In this document: piece after piece, positions 53,661 to 62,606 of the stretch
Numbering within the stretch: the first letter of the stretch is position 1
Layout of the letters: each line of letters opens with the position of its first letter
NCBI RefSeq assembly: GCF_019744875.1
Contig: NZ_JAIETU010000003.1
Location: 62,001-126,000, forward strand
Length of the DNA: 64,000 nucleotides
DNA from: Hyphomicrobium sp.
GTDB taxonomy: Bacteria; Pseudomonadota; Alphaproteobacteria; Rhizobiales; Hyphomicrobiaceae
Direction of reading: 5' to 3'
Position numbers and translations under genes: made by a program
The notes under the pieces: model-generated
What the model was told of the DNA's origin: nothing
The model's input: the letters and a program-made list of their open reading frames with translations, nothing else
The model's database searches: none

Positions 53661-54035
53661 TCATGCGACGGCAATCAAGGCTGCCGCCACCGGACGCCCC
53701 TCCGCAAGCAGCACATTGTAGGTGCGCGCGGCAGCACCCGTATCCATCGGATCGATCCAGACATGCGCGGCCTCGCACGCAGCGCGAAGCGCGCGCGGCG
53801 CGCCAACCAGCGTCGGTCCAGTCCCGAGAAGAAGGAGTGAAACGGCGCTTCCCGCCGCGAACACGTCGGCGAGCGCTTCGGGCTCAAGCTCGGACATCGC
53901 GCCGACGGGCCAGTCCCAGATCCCGCTCGGCAGGCACAGTACCGATCCGCGATGGCTCATGCCGCCGAAGCGGAAGCCGCCGTTGCCGTAGGCTTCGATC
54001 GGAACCTGGATCGGAAGATGGGCCCGCGCCTCCAT
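53661..54035 (-). CDS. Mth938-like (NDUFAF3-type) protein
   Basis: A 124-residue protein of the Mth938/DUF498 family. Landmarks are IEAYGNGGFRFGGMSHRGSVLCLPSGIWDWPV, LLLGTGPTLVGAPRAL and YNVLLAEGRPVAAALIA. Human NDUFAF3, a complex I assembly factor, belongs to this family. It starts 18 bases downstream of secF on the same strand, so it is likely translated from the secDF transcript. The bacterial function is inferred from the family. Confidence 0.85.
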   Translation of the reverse strand: MEARAHLPIQVPIEAYGNGGFRFGGMSHRGSVLCLPSGIWDWPVGAMSELEPEALADVFAAGSAVSLLLLGTGPTLVGAPRALRAACEAAHVWIDPMDTGAAARTYNVLLAEGRPVAAALIAVA

Positions 54036-54052
54036 GGCCCGGCCTCTCTACA

Positions 54053-55027
54053 CTAGGGGCGAGCGGCTGTCGCTCCGCCGCCACCCGTCTTGGCAGCAGC
54101 CGGCGTTTCGCTCCAGTCGCGCTTGATGCCGAGGAAATCGATCACCGGCGCGGCGATGAAGATCGACGAGTAGGTGCCGATCAAGACGCCGAACAGCATG
54201 GCGAACGTGAAGTTCTGGATCACCTCGCCGCCGAGGAAGAACAGCGCCAGCAGCACGGCGATGGTCGTCACGCCGGTCAGGATGGTGCGCGAGAGCGTCT
54301 CGTTGATCGAAAGGTTGAGAAGCTCGGTCAGCGGCATTTTCTTGTACTTGCGCAGATTCTCACGGATGCGGTCCGCCACCACGACGGAGTCGTTGACCGA
54401 ATAGCCGAGAATGGTGAGCAGCGCCGCCACGATGGAGAGATCGAATCCGAGCTGGAAGAACGAGAAGATGCCGGCCGTCACCAGGACGTCGTGGAAGAGG
54501 CCGAGCACGACGCCCACCGAAAACTGCCACTCGAACCGGAACCACACGTACATCACGATCGCCGCGATCGAGGCCAGCACCGCGATCAGGCCCGTCATGC
54601 GCAGCTCGCTCGAAACGGCCGGTCCCACGACCTCGATACGGCGCTGATCGAAATCGCCGCCCAGCGCTTCCAGCACCTTCGTAGCCGCCACCTGCTGGGC
54701 ATCGTCGCCGCCCGGCTGCTGCTCGATGCGGATCAGCGCGTCGGCATCCGTGCCGAAGCTCTGGATCTGCACGTCGCCGAGCCCGAGCGCGCCCAACGTG
54801 TCGCGCATTTTGCCGATGTCGGCGTGTCCCGACTTCGCGCGCACTTCGATGAGCGAGCCACCCTTGAAGTCGACGCCGTAGTTGAACCCCTTGACCATGA
54901 TGATCGCGAGCGACAACGCCATCGCCACCAGCGAAAGCCCGACGCACAGGGATTTGAACTTCATGAACGGCAACTGGGTGCCGTGAGGGAAAAAGTCGAT
55001 TCCCTTGAAGTCAGGCACGAGGAACAT
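54053..55027 (-). CDS. secF: Protein translocase subunit SecF
   Basis: A 324-residue inner-membrane protein with six expected helices. The N-terminal KSLCVGLSLVAMALSLAIIMVKGFNYGVDFKGGSLIEVRA holds the SecDF GVDFKGG signature. Helices 4-6 contain IVAALLTILGYSVNDSVVVADRIRENLRK and TLSRTILTGVTTIAVLLALFFLGGEVIQNFTFAML. With SecD it uses proton-motive force to pull exported proteins across the membrane. It is separated from secD by 102 bases, on the same strand. Confidence 0.95.
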   Translation of the reverse strand: MFLVPDFKGIDFFPHGTQLPFMKFKSLCVGLSLVAMALSLAIIMVKGFNYGVDFKGGSLIEVRAKSGHADIGKMRDTLGALGLGDVQIQSFGTDADALIRIEQQPGGDDAQQVAATKVLEALGGDFDQRRIEVVGPAVSSELRMTGLIAVLASIAAIVMYVWFRFEWQFSVGVVLGLFHDVLVTAGIFSFFQLGFDLSIVAALLTILGYSVNDSVVVADRIRENLRKYKKMPLTELLNLSINETLSRTILTGVTTIAVLLALFFLGGEVIQNFTFAMLFGVLIGTYSSIFIAAPVIDFLGIKRDWSETPAAAKTGGGGATAARP

Positions 55028-55129
55028 CGGGTCACCTTCTCAATTCGAAGTCCGGAACGGATCCGGATTAGACAAGCAGTTTCGGCACGGCGCGACGGAC
55101 GCTAGCGACCGGCGCGCGAGAGACTAGCG

Positions 55130-56767
55130 CTAGATCGGAACGCTGAGACTGCGCGTGCCTTTGGTCTTGGCATTCTTGACCCACATCGCGACCAAGAGGC
55201 GCGTCACCGTGACGGCCGCGAACACGGACGTCAAAATGCCGAGCGTCAGCGTGACGGCGAAGCCGCGGATCGGACCCGAGCCGAGCCAGAACATGATCAC
55301 GGCAGCCGCCAGCGTCGTGAGCTGGCTGTCGAGAATGGTGATGAATGCCTTCTGGAAGCCGGCCTCGATCGCCGAGATCGGCGTTCGCCCGGCACGGAGT
55401 TCCTCTCGCATGCGTTCGTAAATGAGCACGTTCGCGTCGACGGCCATGGCGATCGTCAGCACGAAGCCCGCGATGCCGGGCAACGTCAGCGTCGTGCCGA
55501 TCACCGACATCAGCGCGAGAATCATGATCGCGTGCACGAGCAGGCCGAGCACCGCGTAAACGCCGAACGTGCCGTAGGCGAGCACCGTCAGCACCACGGT
55601 GGCCGCCATGCCCACGTAGCCCGCAAGCTTGCCCGCCTCGATGCTGTCGGCGCCGAGCGACGGACCGACCGTGCGCTCTTCCACGATGGTGAGCTTCGCC
55701 GGCAGCGCGCCTGAGCGCAGCTGGATCGCGAGGTTGTTTGCGCTTTCGACCGTGAAGTTGCCCGAGATCTGGCCCGAGCCGCCGAGGATCGCCTCGCGGA
55801 TCACCGGCGCCGAGATCACCTTGTCGTCGAGGACGATGGCGAACGGCTCGCCAACGTGCTGCTTGGAGAACGTGCCGAACTTGCGCGCGCCCGACTGGTT
55901 GAAGCGGAAGCTGATGATCGGCGCGTTGGTCTGGTGATCGAAGCCGGGCTGCGAGTCGACGAGGTCGTCACCCTGCACGACGGCCGTCTCCGCGAGCACG
56001 TAAGAGGCCGGGAAGCCCTCGGCCGCTTCTTTCTCATCGGCCGGGTAGACGCGATAGCCCATCGGCGGGCGCGTCAGCTTGGCTTCCTCCGCCGTCACCG
56101 TCGGGTGCACGGCGTGGAACGAGAGCTTAGCCGTCTTGCCGATCAGCTCCTTGAGCTGGGCGGTATCGGTGAGGCCGGGATACTGAACGAGAATGCGGTT
56201 GCTACCCTGGCGCACGACTGTCGATTCAGACGTGCCCAGTGCGTTGACGCGCCGGTTGATCGTCTCGATCGAAGCGGCCGTCGCATGCGAGATGCGCTCT
56301 TGCAGGCCATAGGCCGTCGGCTTCAGGATGATCAGGCCGGGCTCTGTGCCCTTCGAGACCTCGATGTCGTTGCCGCTCGTACCGAGGATCGTATTGCCGA
56401 TCGGCTGCACGAGCTTCTTCAGGTCCTTGAGCGCCCGATCGGTATCCTCGGGCTTGACGAGACGAACCTGCACCGCGTCGGCCGTGGCGCCGACCGCGGA
56501 GAAGCCGATCTTGCCGTCGCGCAAAGTCTTGCGTGCGTCTTCGCGCAGGTTGGACAGCCAGTCCTTCTCGAGCTCCTTGCTGTCGAGCGCCAGCAGCAGA
56601 TGCGCGCCGCCCTGCAGGTCGAGCCCGAGCGGCATCTGCCGCTTCGGAAGGAAGTTCGGCCATGTCGCGAGCGTTTCCTTGGAAACGAAGTTCGGAAGAC
56701 CGAACAGGATGCCGACGAAGATGGTTCCCAAGATCGCGAAGATCTTCCAGCGCTCGAAGTGCAGCAT
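55130..56767 (-). CDS. secD: Protein translocase subunit SecD
   Basis: A 545-residue protein with six expected helices and a large periplasmic part. Near the N-terminus KRQMPLGLDLQGGAHLLLALD carries the GLDLQGG signature. The periplasmic P1 domain includes LVQYPGLTDTAQLKELIGKTAKL, and the C-terminal membrane part has VAVDANVLIYERMREELRAGRTPISAIEAGFQKAFITILD. SecDF accelerates late steps of Sec export. Gene order yajC-secD-secF is the standard one. Confidence 0.96.
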   Translation of the reverse strand: MLHFERWKIFAILGTIFVGILFGLPNFVSKETLATWPNFLPKRQMPLGLDLQGGAHLLLALDSKELEKDWLSNLREDARKTLRDGKIGFSAVGATADAVQVRLVKPEDTDRALKDLKKLVQPIGNTILGTSGNDIEVSKGTEPGLIILKPTAYGLQERISHATAASIETINRRVNALGTSESTVVRQGSNRILVQYPGLTDTAQLKELIGKTAKLSFHAVHPTVTAEEAKLTRPPMGYRVYPADEKEAAEGFPASYVLAETAVVQGDDLVDSQPGFDHQTNAPIISFRFNQSGARKFGTFSKQHVGEPFAIVLDDKVISAPVIREAILGGSGQISGNFTVESANNLAIQLRSGALPAKLTIVEERTVGPSLGADSIEAGKLAGYVGMAATVVLTVLAYGTFGVYAVLGLLVHAIMILALMSVIGTTLTLPGIAGFVLTIAMAVDANVLIYERMREELRAGRTPISAIEAGFQKAFITILDSQLTTLAAAVIMFWLGSGPIRGFAVTLTLGILTSVFAAVTVTRLLVAMWVKNAKTKGTRSLSVPI

Positions 56768-56836
56768 GAGAGTGCGTACCTTTGCGGTGCGTTTGGTTCT
56801 TCTAAGGGCCGTCGCGCCGGATGGCGCGGCTACCGG

Positions 56837-57181
56837 CTACTTGGTGACCGTCTGATCCTTCACCGGCTCGCTCTTGGAGCGCACATCGAGAAGCGTGCTC
56901 TTCAGAACGCGAACCTTGAGGGTGTCGTTGAGGTCGATCTCGATCTCGTCGGACGTGTCCGGCACGCGCGAGACTTTGCCGATGAACCCGCCGGACGTTA
57001 CGACCGTGTCGCCACGGCGCACACGCTCGATCATTTCACGGTGCTGCTTGGCGCGCTGGCTCTGCGGACGAATGACGAGAAAATAGAAGATCAGAACCAT
57101 CAACAGCATCGGAACGAGAAGACCCGTGAACGGATCTCCCATCGAGCCGCCGGTTTGCGCGAAAGCTGGAGTAATGAACAT
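56837..57181 (-). CDS. yajC: SecYEG-associated protein YajC
   Basis: A 114-residue inner-membrane protein. A single helix with LLVPMLLMVLIFYFLVIRPQSQR and the following basic QHREMIERVRRGDTVVTSGGFIGKV are the YajC signature; a short acidic-basic tail follows. YajC forms a complex with SecDF and helps SecYEG. ATG 57181 is the normal family start; the longer frame adds an Arg-rich shadow segment. secD starts 69 bases downstream. Confidence 0.93.
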   Translation of the reverse strand: MFITPAFAQTGGSMGDPFTGLLVPMLLMVLIFYFLVIRPQSQRAKQHREMIERVRRGDTVVTSGGFIGKVSRVPDTSDEIEIDLNDTLKVRVLKSTLLDVRSKSEPVKDQTVTK

Positions 57182-57447
57182 GGTTGACTGGTCCTCGTCG
57201 GATCGTCTTGAGTGATGTGATGAAACGAAATGCGGCCGTTCTTGTCGAAGGATACCCTCCGCAAGCCCGCCGCCCAAGATCGGCCGCGACTATAGAGGCC
57301 AGCGCCCGGTTTGCAACCCTCGCGGAGCCCCCCGGGAGCCCCGGGCTACGGGAAACACTGGCACCTCACCGGCGCCATAACTAAATGACGCTCACCGGCC
57401 CAAAACCCGGCCAACACCCCGAATTTCAAGGCCCAAAATCCAAGGCA

Positions 57448-58323
57448 ATGCACCCCATGACTGACGACACGCGCCACGCCGCCCTTCTGGAACGAATTGC
57501 GGCCGCATTGGAACGCCTGGCACCCCCGCCGCCCGCACAGCCCGATTTCGACACCGCCGGCGCGTTCGTCTGGAACGCGGCCACCCTCGGTTTCCAGCCA
57601 GTGCCCCAGGTCAACCGGGTCCCCCGCGCGCTTCTGCGCGGCGTCGACGGCCCGGCACGCCAGTTGCTCGACAACACGCGCCGCTTCGCCAACGGCCTGC
57701 CGGCCAACAACGCGCTGCTTTGGGGCGCGCGCGGCATGGGCAAGTCCAGCCTCGTCAAAGCGGTTCACGCCGAGATCGCCGGCGAACGCACGGGCACGGC
57801 CGGGCTCAAGCTCGTCGAGATCCATCGCGAAGACATCGCCACCCTGCCAGCGTGCCTTGCGATGCTGCGCGCGTCTCCGCATCGCTTCATCGTCTTCTGC
57901 GACGACCTCTCGTTCGATCGCGACGACACGAGCTACAAATCGCTGAAGGCCGTGCTCGACGGCGGCATCGAAGGCCGCCCCGAGAACGTCCTCTTCTACG
58001 CCACCTCGAACCGCCGCCATCTCATGCCGCGCGACATGGTCGACAACGAGCGCTCGACCGCCATCAATCCCTCCGAGGCGGTGGAAGAGAAGGTGTCGCT
58101 ATCGGATCGTTTCGGTCTCTGGCTCGGCTTACACAACTGCAGCCAGGACGACTATCTGGCGATGGTGGAAAGCTACGCGGCCCACTACGGGCTGGCGATC
58201 CCGCGCGACGAGCTGATCCGCGACGCTCTCGAATGGAGCATCACGCGCGGCGGCCGTTCGGGCCGCGTCGCCTGGCAGTTCACTCAGGATCTGGCGGGAC
58301 GGCTTGGCAAAACGCTGAGCTAG
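57448..58323 (+). CDS. DUF815 AAA-type ATPase
   Basis: A 291-residue P-loop ATPase of the DUF815 group, a AAA+ protein related to DnaA/DnaC-type loaders. Walker A is GARGMGKSSLVKA and Walker B is RFIVFCDDLSFDRDD; the sensor region has LFYATSNRRHLMPRDM. Function is unknown; the gene is conserved near the Sec/serS block in alphaproteobacteria. The start is uncertain: ATG 57448 has AAGG close upstream, ATG 57457 has better spacing, and the frame opens at 57385. Confidence 0.84.
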   Translation: MHPMTDDTRHAALLERIAAALERLAPPPPAQPDFDTAGAFVWNAATLGFQPVPQVNRVPRALLRGVDGPARQLLDNTRRFANGLPANNALLWGARGMGKSSLVKAVHAEIAGERTGTAGLKLVEIHREDIATLPACLAMLRASPHRFIVFCDDLSFDRDDTSYKSLKAVLDGGIEGRPENVLFYATSNRRHLMPRDMVDNERSTAINPSEAVEEKVSLSDRFGLWLGLHNCSQDDYLAMVESYAAHYGLAIPRDELIRDALEWSITRGGRSGRVAWQFTQDLAGRLGKTLS

Positions 58324-58418
58324 GCAGCAGGCAGCAGGGTTGCCATATAACGGCGGCGGACGACAGGCAGCAGGCGCACCGTATACCGACCGCTGCCGGC
58401 TGCCTGCTGCCCGTTGCC
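58323..58418. repeat. CTGCC/GGCAG repeat cluster between convergent genes
   Basis: Three copies of a GGCAGCAGGC-type unit: GGCAGCAGGCAGC at 58323-58335, CAGGCAGCAGGC at 58364-58375 and the inverted GCTGCCTGCTGCC near 58400. The first and last can pair over 13 bp around a 60-base loop. The ACCGCTGCCGGCTGCC core (58389-58404) also occurs at 39.83 kb. Confidence 0.55.
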
Positions 58419-58422
58419 CTAA

Positions 58423-60030
58423 CTACAGCCGTTCCATGAACGGTGTCGGATCGACCGGCTTCTGACCCTGGCGCAGCTCGAAGTGAACCTGCGGCTGATC
58501 CACCTGTCCGGTGCGGCCAGCCTTGGCGATCACCTGCCCGCGCTTGATGCGGTCACCGCGCTTGACGAGAATCTCGTCGGCATGCGCGTAGGCCGTCACC
58601 CAGCCGTTGTCGTGCCGCACGAGAACCAGGTTGCCGTAGCCCTTGAGTTCGTCGCCGGCGTACGCAACGACGCCGGTTTCGGCCGCGTGTACGTCCGTTC
58701 CCATGGGCGCGGCGAGATTGACGCCGTCGTTGTGCGTGCCATCGGGGCGCGGGCCGAAGCTGCTGATCACCTTGCCGGCAACCGGCCAGCGCAGGCGACC
58801 CGTATCGGCCACGGAACCCGAATTCTGCGTCTTCGCAGGCGAAACCGCATCGTTCGCCGAACCCGGCGTCTCAGCCTTCGCGACACGATCTCCACCGCTG
58901 CCGTTGAGCAGCGTCGGCTGCTGCGACGACGACGTCTGCGGCGGGCTGTTGGTGACTTCGCCGAGCTGAACCGCGCCGGGCGTCGGCGTGGAAGCGGCAG
59001 GCGCGCGCGCTGCAGGCGTGGCGTCAGCGACAGGCGCCGTTGTTTCTGCGGCGGCCGGCGCAGCCCCGCCCTTGCCCGGAAGCTTGAGCACCGTACCCGG
59101 CTTCACCTTGCGCGAATCCGAGATGCCGTTATGGCGCTCGAGATCGGCGAGCTTGACGCCGTTCTGGCGTGCGATGGCATAGAGGCTGTCGCCCTGGCGC
59201 ACGGTGTAGCTCGTCGTCCAATCGGCAGGCGCATCGACCGCCTCGCGCGCGGGAGCCGCAGCCGCATGCTGGGTTGCGTCGATCTCGCGATCTGGACGCG
59301 CCGTCTGCGATGCAGACCCGACCGCCATGCCGCCTGCGGAGCCCGCGGGCAGATAGAGCTTCTGGCCAGGCTTGAGGCTCGGCGACGAAAGACCGTTGAG
59401 CGACATCAGCTCGTTGAGCGAAACCTTGTGGCGGCGCGACAGCGCGTAAAGCGTATCGCCCTGGCGCACTTCGATCATCTCGCCCTTCGCGCCCGCATCT
59501 TGCGACGCAAGCGGAGGAACCCTGCCGGAGGCGGGCGCATTGGAATAGCCGGAGGCGGGAGCGTTCTGGTAGCCCGACGCACCGTTCTGAGAGTTGCCGT
59601 AACCACCAGCGCCGGACGACGGCGCACGCGAGGCGCTGCCGTTATAGGCCGGTGCGCTGCTCGGACGCTGATCGTAGGACGGCTGCCGCGGAGGCTGGCC
59701 ATAGCCCTGGCCGTAGCCCGGGCGCTGATCCTGGGAAATGGCGCTCGTGGTGAGCGAGCCCTGCGGCGGAGGAAGATCGGAGCGCGACACGTCGCTGCCG
59801 CCGCGTGATCCATCATAGGACGCGGACGAGCCGAACTCGTTGGACGCCGTGCGCCCGGTCGTCCCGTAGGAATTTTCGGAATGGGCGCGCGCGCTCTCGG
59901 AATTGCCCAGGTCGAACCTGGTGATATCGGCGCTGCAACCCGCCAATAGCGTAGCGGACGCCAGGATCATCCCGATCCCGGTTCGCTCGACGCACGCGAA
60001 TTGATGACATTTACGCACGGAACTTAACAT
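58423..60030 (-). CDS. LysM/M23 peptidase-domain lipoprotein (NlpD/DipM-like)
   Basis: A 535-residue envelope protein. A lipobox (LLAGC at about residue 32) indicates a lipoprotein. A disordered Ser/Gly/Pro/Gln region (about 35-180) is followed by two LysM domains (about 185-230 IEVRQGDTLYALSRRHKVSLNELM; about 276-320 YTVRQGDSLYAIARQNGVKLADLERHNG) and a C-terminal M23/LytM domain (about 430-530; GYGNLVLVRHDNGWVTAYAHADE). In the LytM domain HNDGVNLAAP and QVHFELRQG hold positions of the zinc ligands, but only part of the canonical HxxxD/HxH set is present, so it may activate amidases rather than cut. A CtrA box lies upstream. Confidence 0.88.
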   Translation of the reverse strand: MLSSVRKCHQFACVERTGIGMILASATLLAGCSADITRFDLGNSESARAHSENSYGTTGRTASNEFGSSASYDGSRGGSDVSRSDLPPPQGSLTTSAISQDQRPGYGQGYGQPPRQPSYDQRPSSAPAYNGSASRAPSSGAGGYGNSQNGASGYQNAPASGYSNAPASGRVPPLASQDAGAKGEMIEVRQGDTLYALSRRHKVSLNELMSLNGLSSPSLKPGQKLYLPAGSAGGMAVGSASQTARPDREIDATQHAAAAPAREAVDAPADWTTSYTVRQGDSLYAIARQNGVKLADLERHNGISDSRKVKPGTVLKLPGKGGAAPAAAETTAPVADATPAARAPAASTPTPGAVQLGEVTNSPPQTSSSQQPTLLNGSGGDRVAKAETPGSANDAVSPAKTQNSGSVADTGRLRWPVAGKVISSFGPRPDGTHNDGVNLAAPMGTDVHAAETGVVAYAGDELKGYGNLVLVRHDNGWVTAYAHADEILVKRGDRIKRGQVIAKAGRTGQVDQPQVHFELRQGQKPVDPTPFMERL

Positions 60031-60072
60031 GCCACACACCCTGAGTACCCTCTCCAGGTAACCCTTAACCAG

Positions 60073-60088
60073 TTAAGAGAACCTTAAC
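60073..60088. promoter_or_regulatory. Perfect CtrA full site upstream of the LysM/M23 gene
   Basis: TTAA-N7-TTAAC (60073-60076 and 60084-60088), exactly the CtrA consensus, with an extra TTAA at 60065-60068. It lies 43 bases before the LysM/M23 start codon. CtrA controls division and envelope genes in alphaproteobacteria. Confidence 0.65.
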
Positions 60089-60273
60089 GGCGGGTCGGAA
60101 AGGTCAATCGCGCGCGGGTGCCGGCGAAACTTTTTGGATCGTCGCAGTTACGGACATCGTCCGCGCAGGATCGATCTCTACGCTGCGATTGTGCTGCGAT
60201 GACGGAGAAATGTCGGCGACTTGGCGGCTAATGCGCGCCGCCAAAAGTCCGAATGCAGGGCGCGCAATCCGCC

Positions 60274-61071
60274 TCAGCCAGCGTCCTTGAGACGCGCCTT
60301 TCGCTCTCCAAGAGACAGCACCGAGCCGAGTTGCTGCTGCGCCGCATCGTGCGTGAGATTGAGATGCAGCGGCGTCACCGAGATCAGCCCGTCGGCGATT
60401 GCGCGCAGGTCCGTGCCCGCCGGCGGATCGGAGCGGCGCCGCTCGAAGCCGACCCAGAAATAGGGATCGCCCCACGTGTCGCTGCGTTCCTGGATATGCA
60501 GCCCGCCCTGATCCCGCCGCCCCTGACGCGTCGCCGCGATGCCGCCGACCGCTTCCGGCGCGAGATCGGGAAAGTTGACGTTCATGAGCGTCATCGCGGG
60601 CCATTCGGTCGCCAGCAACTGCTCGACGATGCGCGGTCCATACTCGATCGGCGTTTTCCAGTGCTGGTTGCCATCGGGATCGAAACCGATGGTCAGGCTC
60701 ATCGCGATCGACCGGAACCCGAGCATGGTCCCTTCCATCGCACCCGCGATGGTGCCCGAGTAGGTGACGTCTTCGGCGAGGTTCGCGCCGTGATTGACAC
60801 CCGACAGCACGAGATCGGGCGGATTGTCCTTGAGCACGTGCTTCACGCCCATGATCACGCAGTCAGCCGGAGTTCCGCGCACAGCGAAGGCCCGCTCTCC
60901 GATTTCCCGGTAGCGCAGCGGCACCTGCAGCGTCAGCGCATGCGAAGCGCCGCTCTGGTTCATTTCCGGCGCGACGATCCACACGTCGTCGGACAGCGCC
61001 CTGGCGATCTGATGCATTACGGAGAGCCCGTGCGCCCCCGCCCCGTCATCGTTCGTCACCAGAATACGCAT
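60274..61071 (-). CDS. surE: 5'/3'-nucleotidase SurE
   Basis: A 265-residue phosphatase acting on 5'- and 3'-nucleoside monophosphates and exopolyphosphate. The metal-binding start MRILVTNDDGAGAHGL, then VAPEMNQSGASHALTLQVPLR, VLSGVNHGANLAEDVTYSGTIAGAMEG and TPLHLNLTHDAA are the family marks. ATG 61071 has AGGA upstream; a frame extends to 61425 but is the serS shadow. serS ends 41 bases upstream. The pcm gene often found next to surE is absent here. Confidence 0.95.
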   Translation of the reverse strand: MRILVTNDDGAGAHGLSVMHQIARALSDDVWIVAPEMNQSGASHALTLQVPLRYREIGERAFAVRGTPADCVIMGVKHVLKDNPPDLVLSGVNHGANLAEDVTYSGTIAGAMEGTMLGFRSIAMSLTIGFDPDGNQHWKTPIEYGPRIVEQLLATEWPAMTLMNVNFPDLAPEAVGGIAATRQGRRDQGGLHIQERSDTWGDPYFWVGFERRRSDPPAGTDLRAIADGLISVTPLHLNLTHDAAQQQLGSVLSLGERKARLKDAG

Positions 61072-61112
61072 CGCTGTCCTCGTTTCTCCCTCCCCGTTCG
61101 GGAGAGATAAGG

Positions 61113-62405
61113 CTATGCCTTTTCGATCTTCGTCAGGCCACCCATGTAAGGCTGCAACGCCTCCGGGATTATGACGGAGCCGTCCGCCTGTTGATAGTTC
61201 TCCAGCACCGCGACAAGCGTGCGTCCGACCGCAAGCCCCGAGCCGTTGAGCGTGTGCACGAACTGCGTTTTTCCGTCGGCCCCGCGGAAGCGCGCACCCA
61301 TGCGACGCGCCTGGAAATCGCCGCACACCGAGCACGACGAGATCTCGCGATAGGCGTCCTGTCCCGGCAGCCACACTTCGATATCGTACGTCTTGCGCGA
61401 CGCAAAACCCATGTCGCCCGTGCAAAGCAGCATTGTGCGGAACGGCAGGCCGAGCCGCTTCAACACCTCTTCAGCGCAGTTCGTCATGCGCTCGTGCTCG
61501 GCGCTGCTCGCTTCCGGCGTCGTGATCGAGACGAGCTCGACCTTGGAAAACTGATGCTGGCGGATCATGCCGCGCGTATCGCGCCCGGCCGCGCCAGCTT
61601 CCGACCGGAAGCACGGCGTCCACGCCGTCATGCGCATCGGCAGCTCGGCCTCGTCCACGATGCGATCGCGCACGACGTTGGTGAGCGAGACTTCCGCCGT
61701 CGGAATCAGCCAGTAGCCGTTGGTGGTTTGAAACAGATCCTCGGAGAACTTCGGCAGGTTCCCCGTGCCGTACGCCGCATCGTCGCGCACGAGCAGCGGC
61801 GGATTGGTCTCCGTGTAGCCGCCGAGATTTTCGGTGGCCGCGCCCGTATGAAGATCGAGCATGAACGAGCCGATCGCGCGATCGAGACGCGCGAGCGCGC
61901 CCTTCAGGAACACGAACCGCGCGCCCGACACCTTGCCCGCCGTTTCGAAATCCATGAGGCCCAGCGCCTCGCCGAGCTCGAAATGCTGCTTCGGTGCGAA
62001 GTCGAGCTTGCGCGGCTCGCCCACACGGCGAACCTCGACATTGTCCTTCTCGTCGCGACCCGCCGGCACGTCCTCACGCGGCAGGTTCGGAATCACGGCC
62101 AGCGCGTCATCGACCGCCTTCGTGAGCTGCCGCTCCTCCTCCTCGCCCGACTGGATGACCTCTTTGAGGTCCGAAACCTCGGCCATCAGCTTGGCGGCCA
62201 GCGCCTCGTCCTTCGCGCCCTTCGCCTTGCCGATCTCCTTCGAGGCCGCGTTGCGGCGGCTCTGCGCATCCTGCAGCTTGGTGACGTGCTGGCGGCGCGC
62301 ATCGTCGAGCGCGAGCAGCTTGTCAGCCAGCGGCTCGAGACCGCGGCTCTTCAGCCCCGCATCGAAAGCTTCGCGATTGTCTCGGATCCATTTGATGTCG
62401 AACAC
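61113..62405 (-). CDS. serS: Seryl-tRNA synthetase
   Basis: A 430-residue class II synthetase. The N-terminal coiled-coil arm (about 30-100; [30 protein letters not shown]) contacts the long variable arm of tRNA-Ser. Motif 2 is [28 protein letters not shown] and motif 3 is [32 protein letters not shown]. The start is GTG 62405, reading [13 protein letters not shown] as in homologues, with AGGAA upstream. A frame upstream would add the translated intergenic repeat AFAGMT and is rejected. Confidence 0.97.
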   Translation of the reverse strand: MFDIKWIRDNREAFDAGLKSRGLEPLADKLLALDDARRQHVTKLQDAQSRRNAASKEIGKAKGAKDEALAAKLMAEVSDLKEVIQSGEEEERQLTKAVDDALAVIPNLPREDVPAGRDEKDNVEVRRVGEPRKLDFAPKQHFELGEALGLMDFETAGKVSGARFVFLKGALARLDRAIGSFMLDLHTGAATENLGGYTETNPPLLVRDDAAYGTGNLPKFSEDLFQTTNGYWLIPTAEVSLTNVVRDRIVDEAELPMRMTAWTPCFRSEAGAAGRDTRGMIRQHQFSKVELVSITTPEASSAEHERMTNCAEEVLKRLGLPFRTMLLCTGDMGFASRKTYDIEVWLPGQDAYREISSCSVCGDFQARRMGARFRGADGKTQFVHTLNGSGLAVGRTLVAVLENYQQADGSVIIPEALQPYMGGLTKIEKA

Positions 62406-62448
62406 GGGCGGCTCGTTCCTTTTGTGCGCGCGGATCACCCACCGTACC

Positions 62449-62474
62449 GTCATCCCGGCGAAGGCCGGGACCCA
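62449..62474. repeat. Extragenic palindromic repeat (CCCGGCGAAGGCCGGG type)
   Basis: A widely distributed alphaproteobacterial intergenic element: TCCCGGC/GCCGGGA stem with a GAAG loop (62453-62470). In the wrong frame it translates to the well-known WVPAFAGMT phrase. It lies between serS and tatC. Confidence 0.7.
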
Positions 62475-62606
62475 CGACACGCCTCCTCGCCGATGCGGAG
62501 AGACACATGGATGGCCACGAACGCGGCCATGACGTTGGAAATGGGCCCAAATCTTATGCGTCGGTGTATAGGACGCCGGATTGAACGGGTCCAGACGCCA
62601 ATCGGC

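Noticed and set aside
60104-60604. Minus-strand frame in the gap next to surE that could have been pcm
   Set aside because: It is an Arg/Gly/Ala-rich shadow of surE, with none of the methyltransferase motifs of Pcm.
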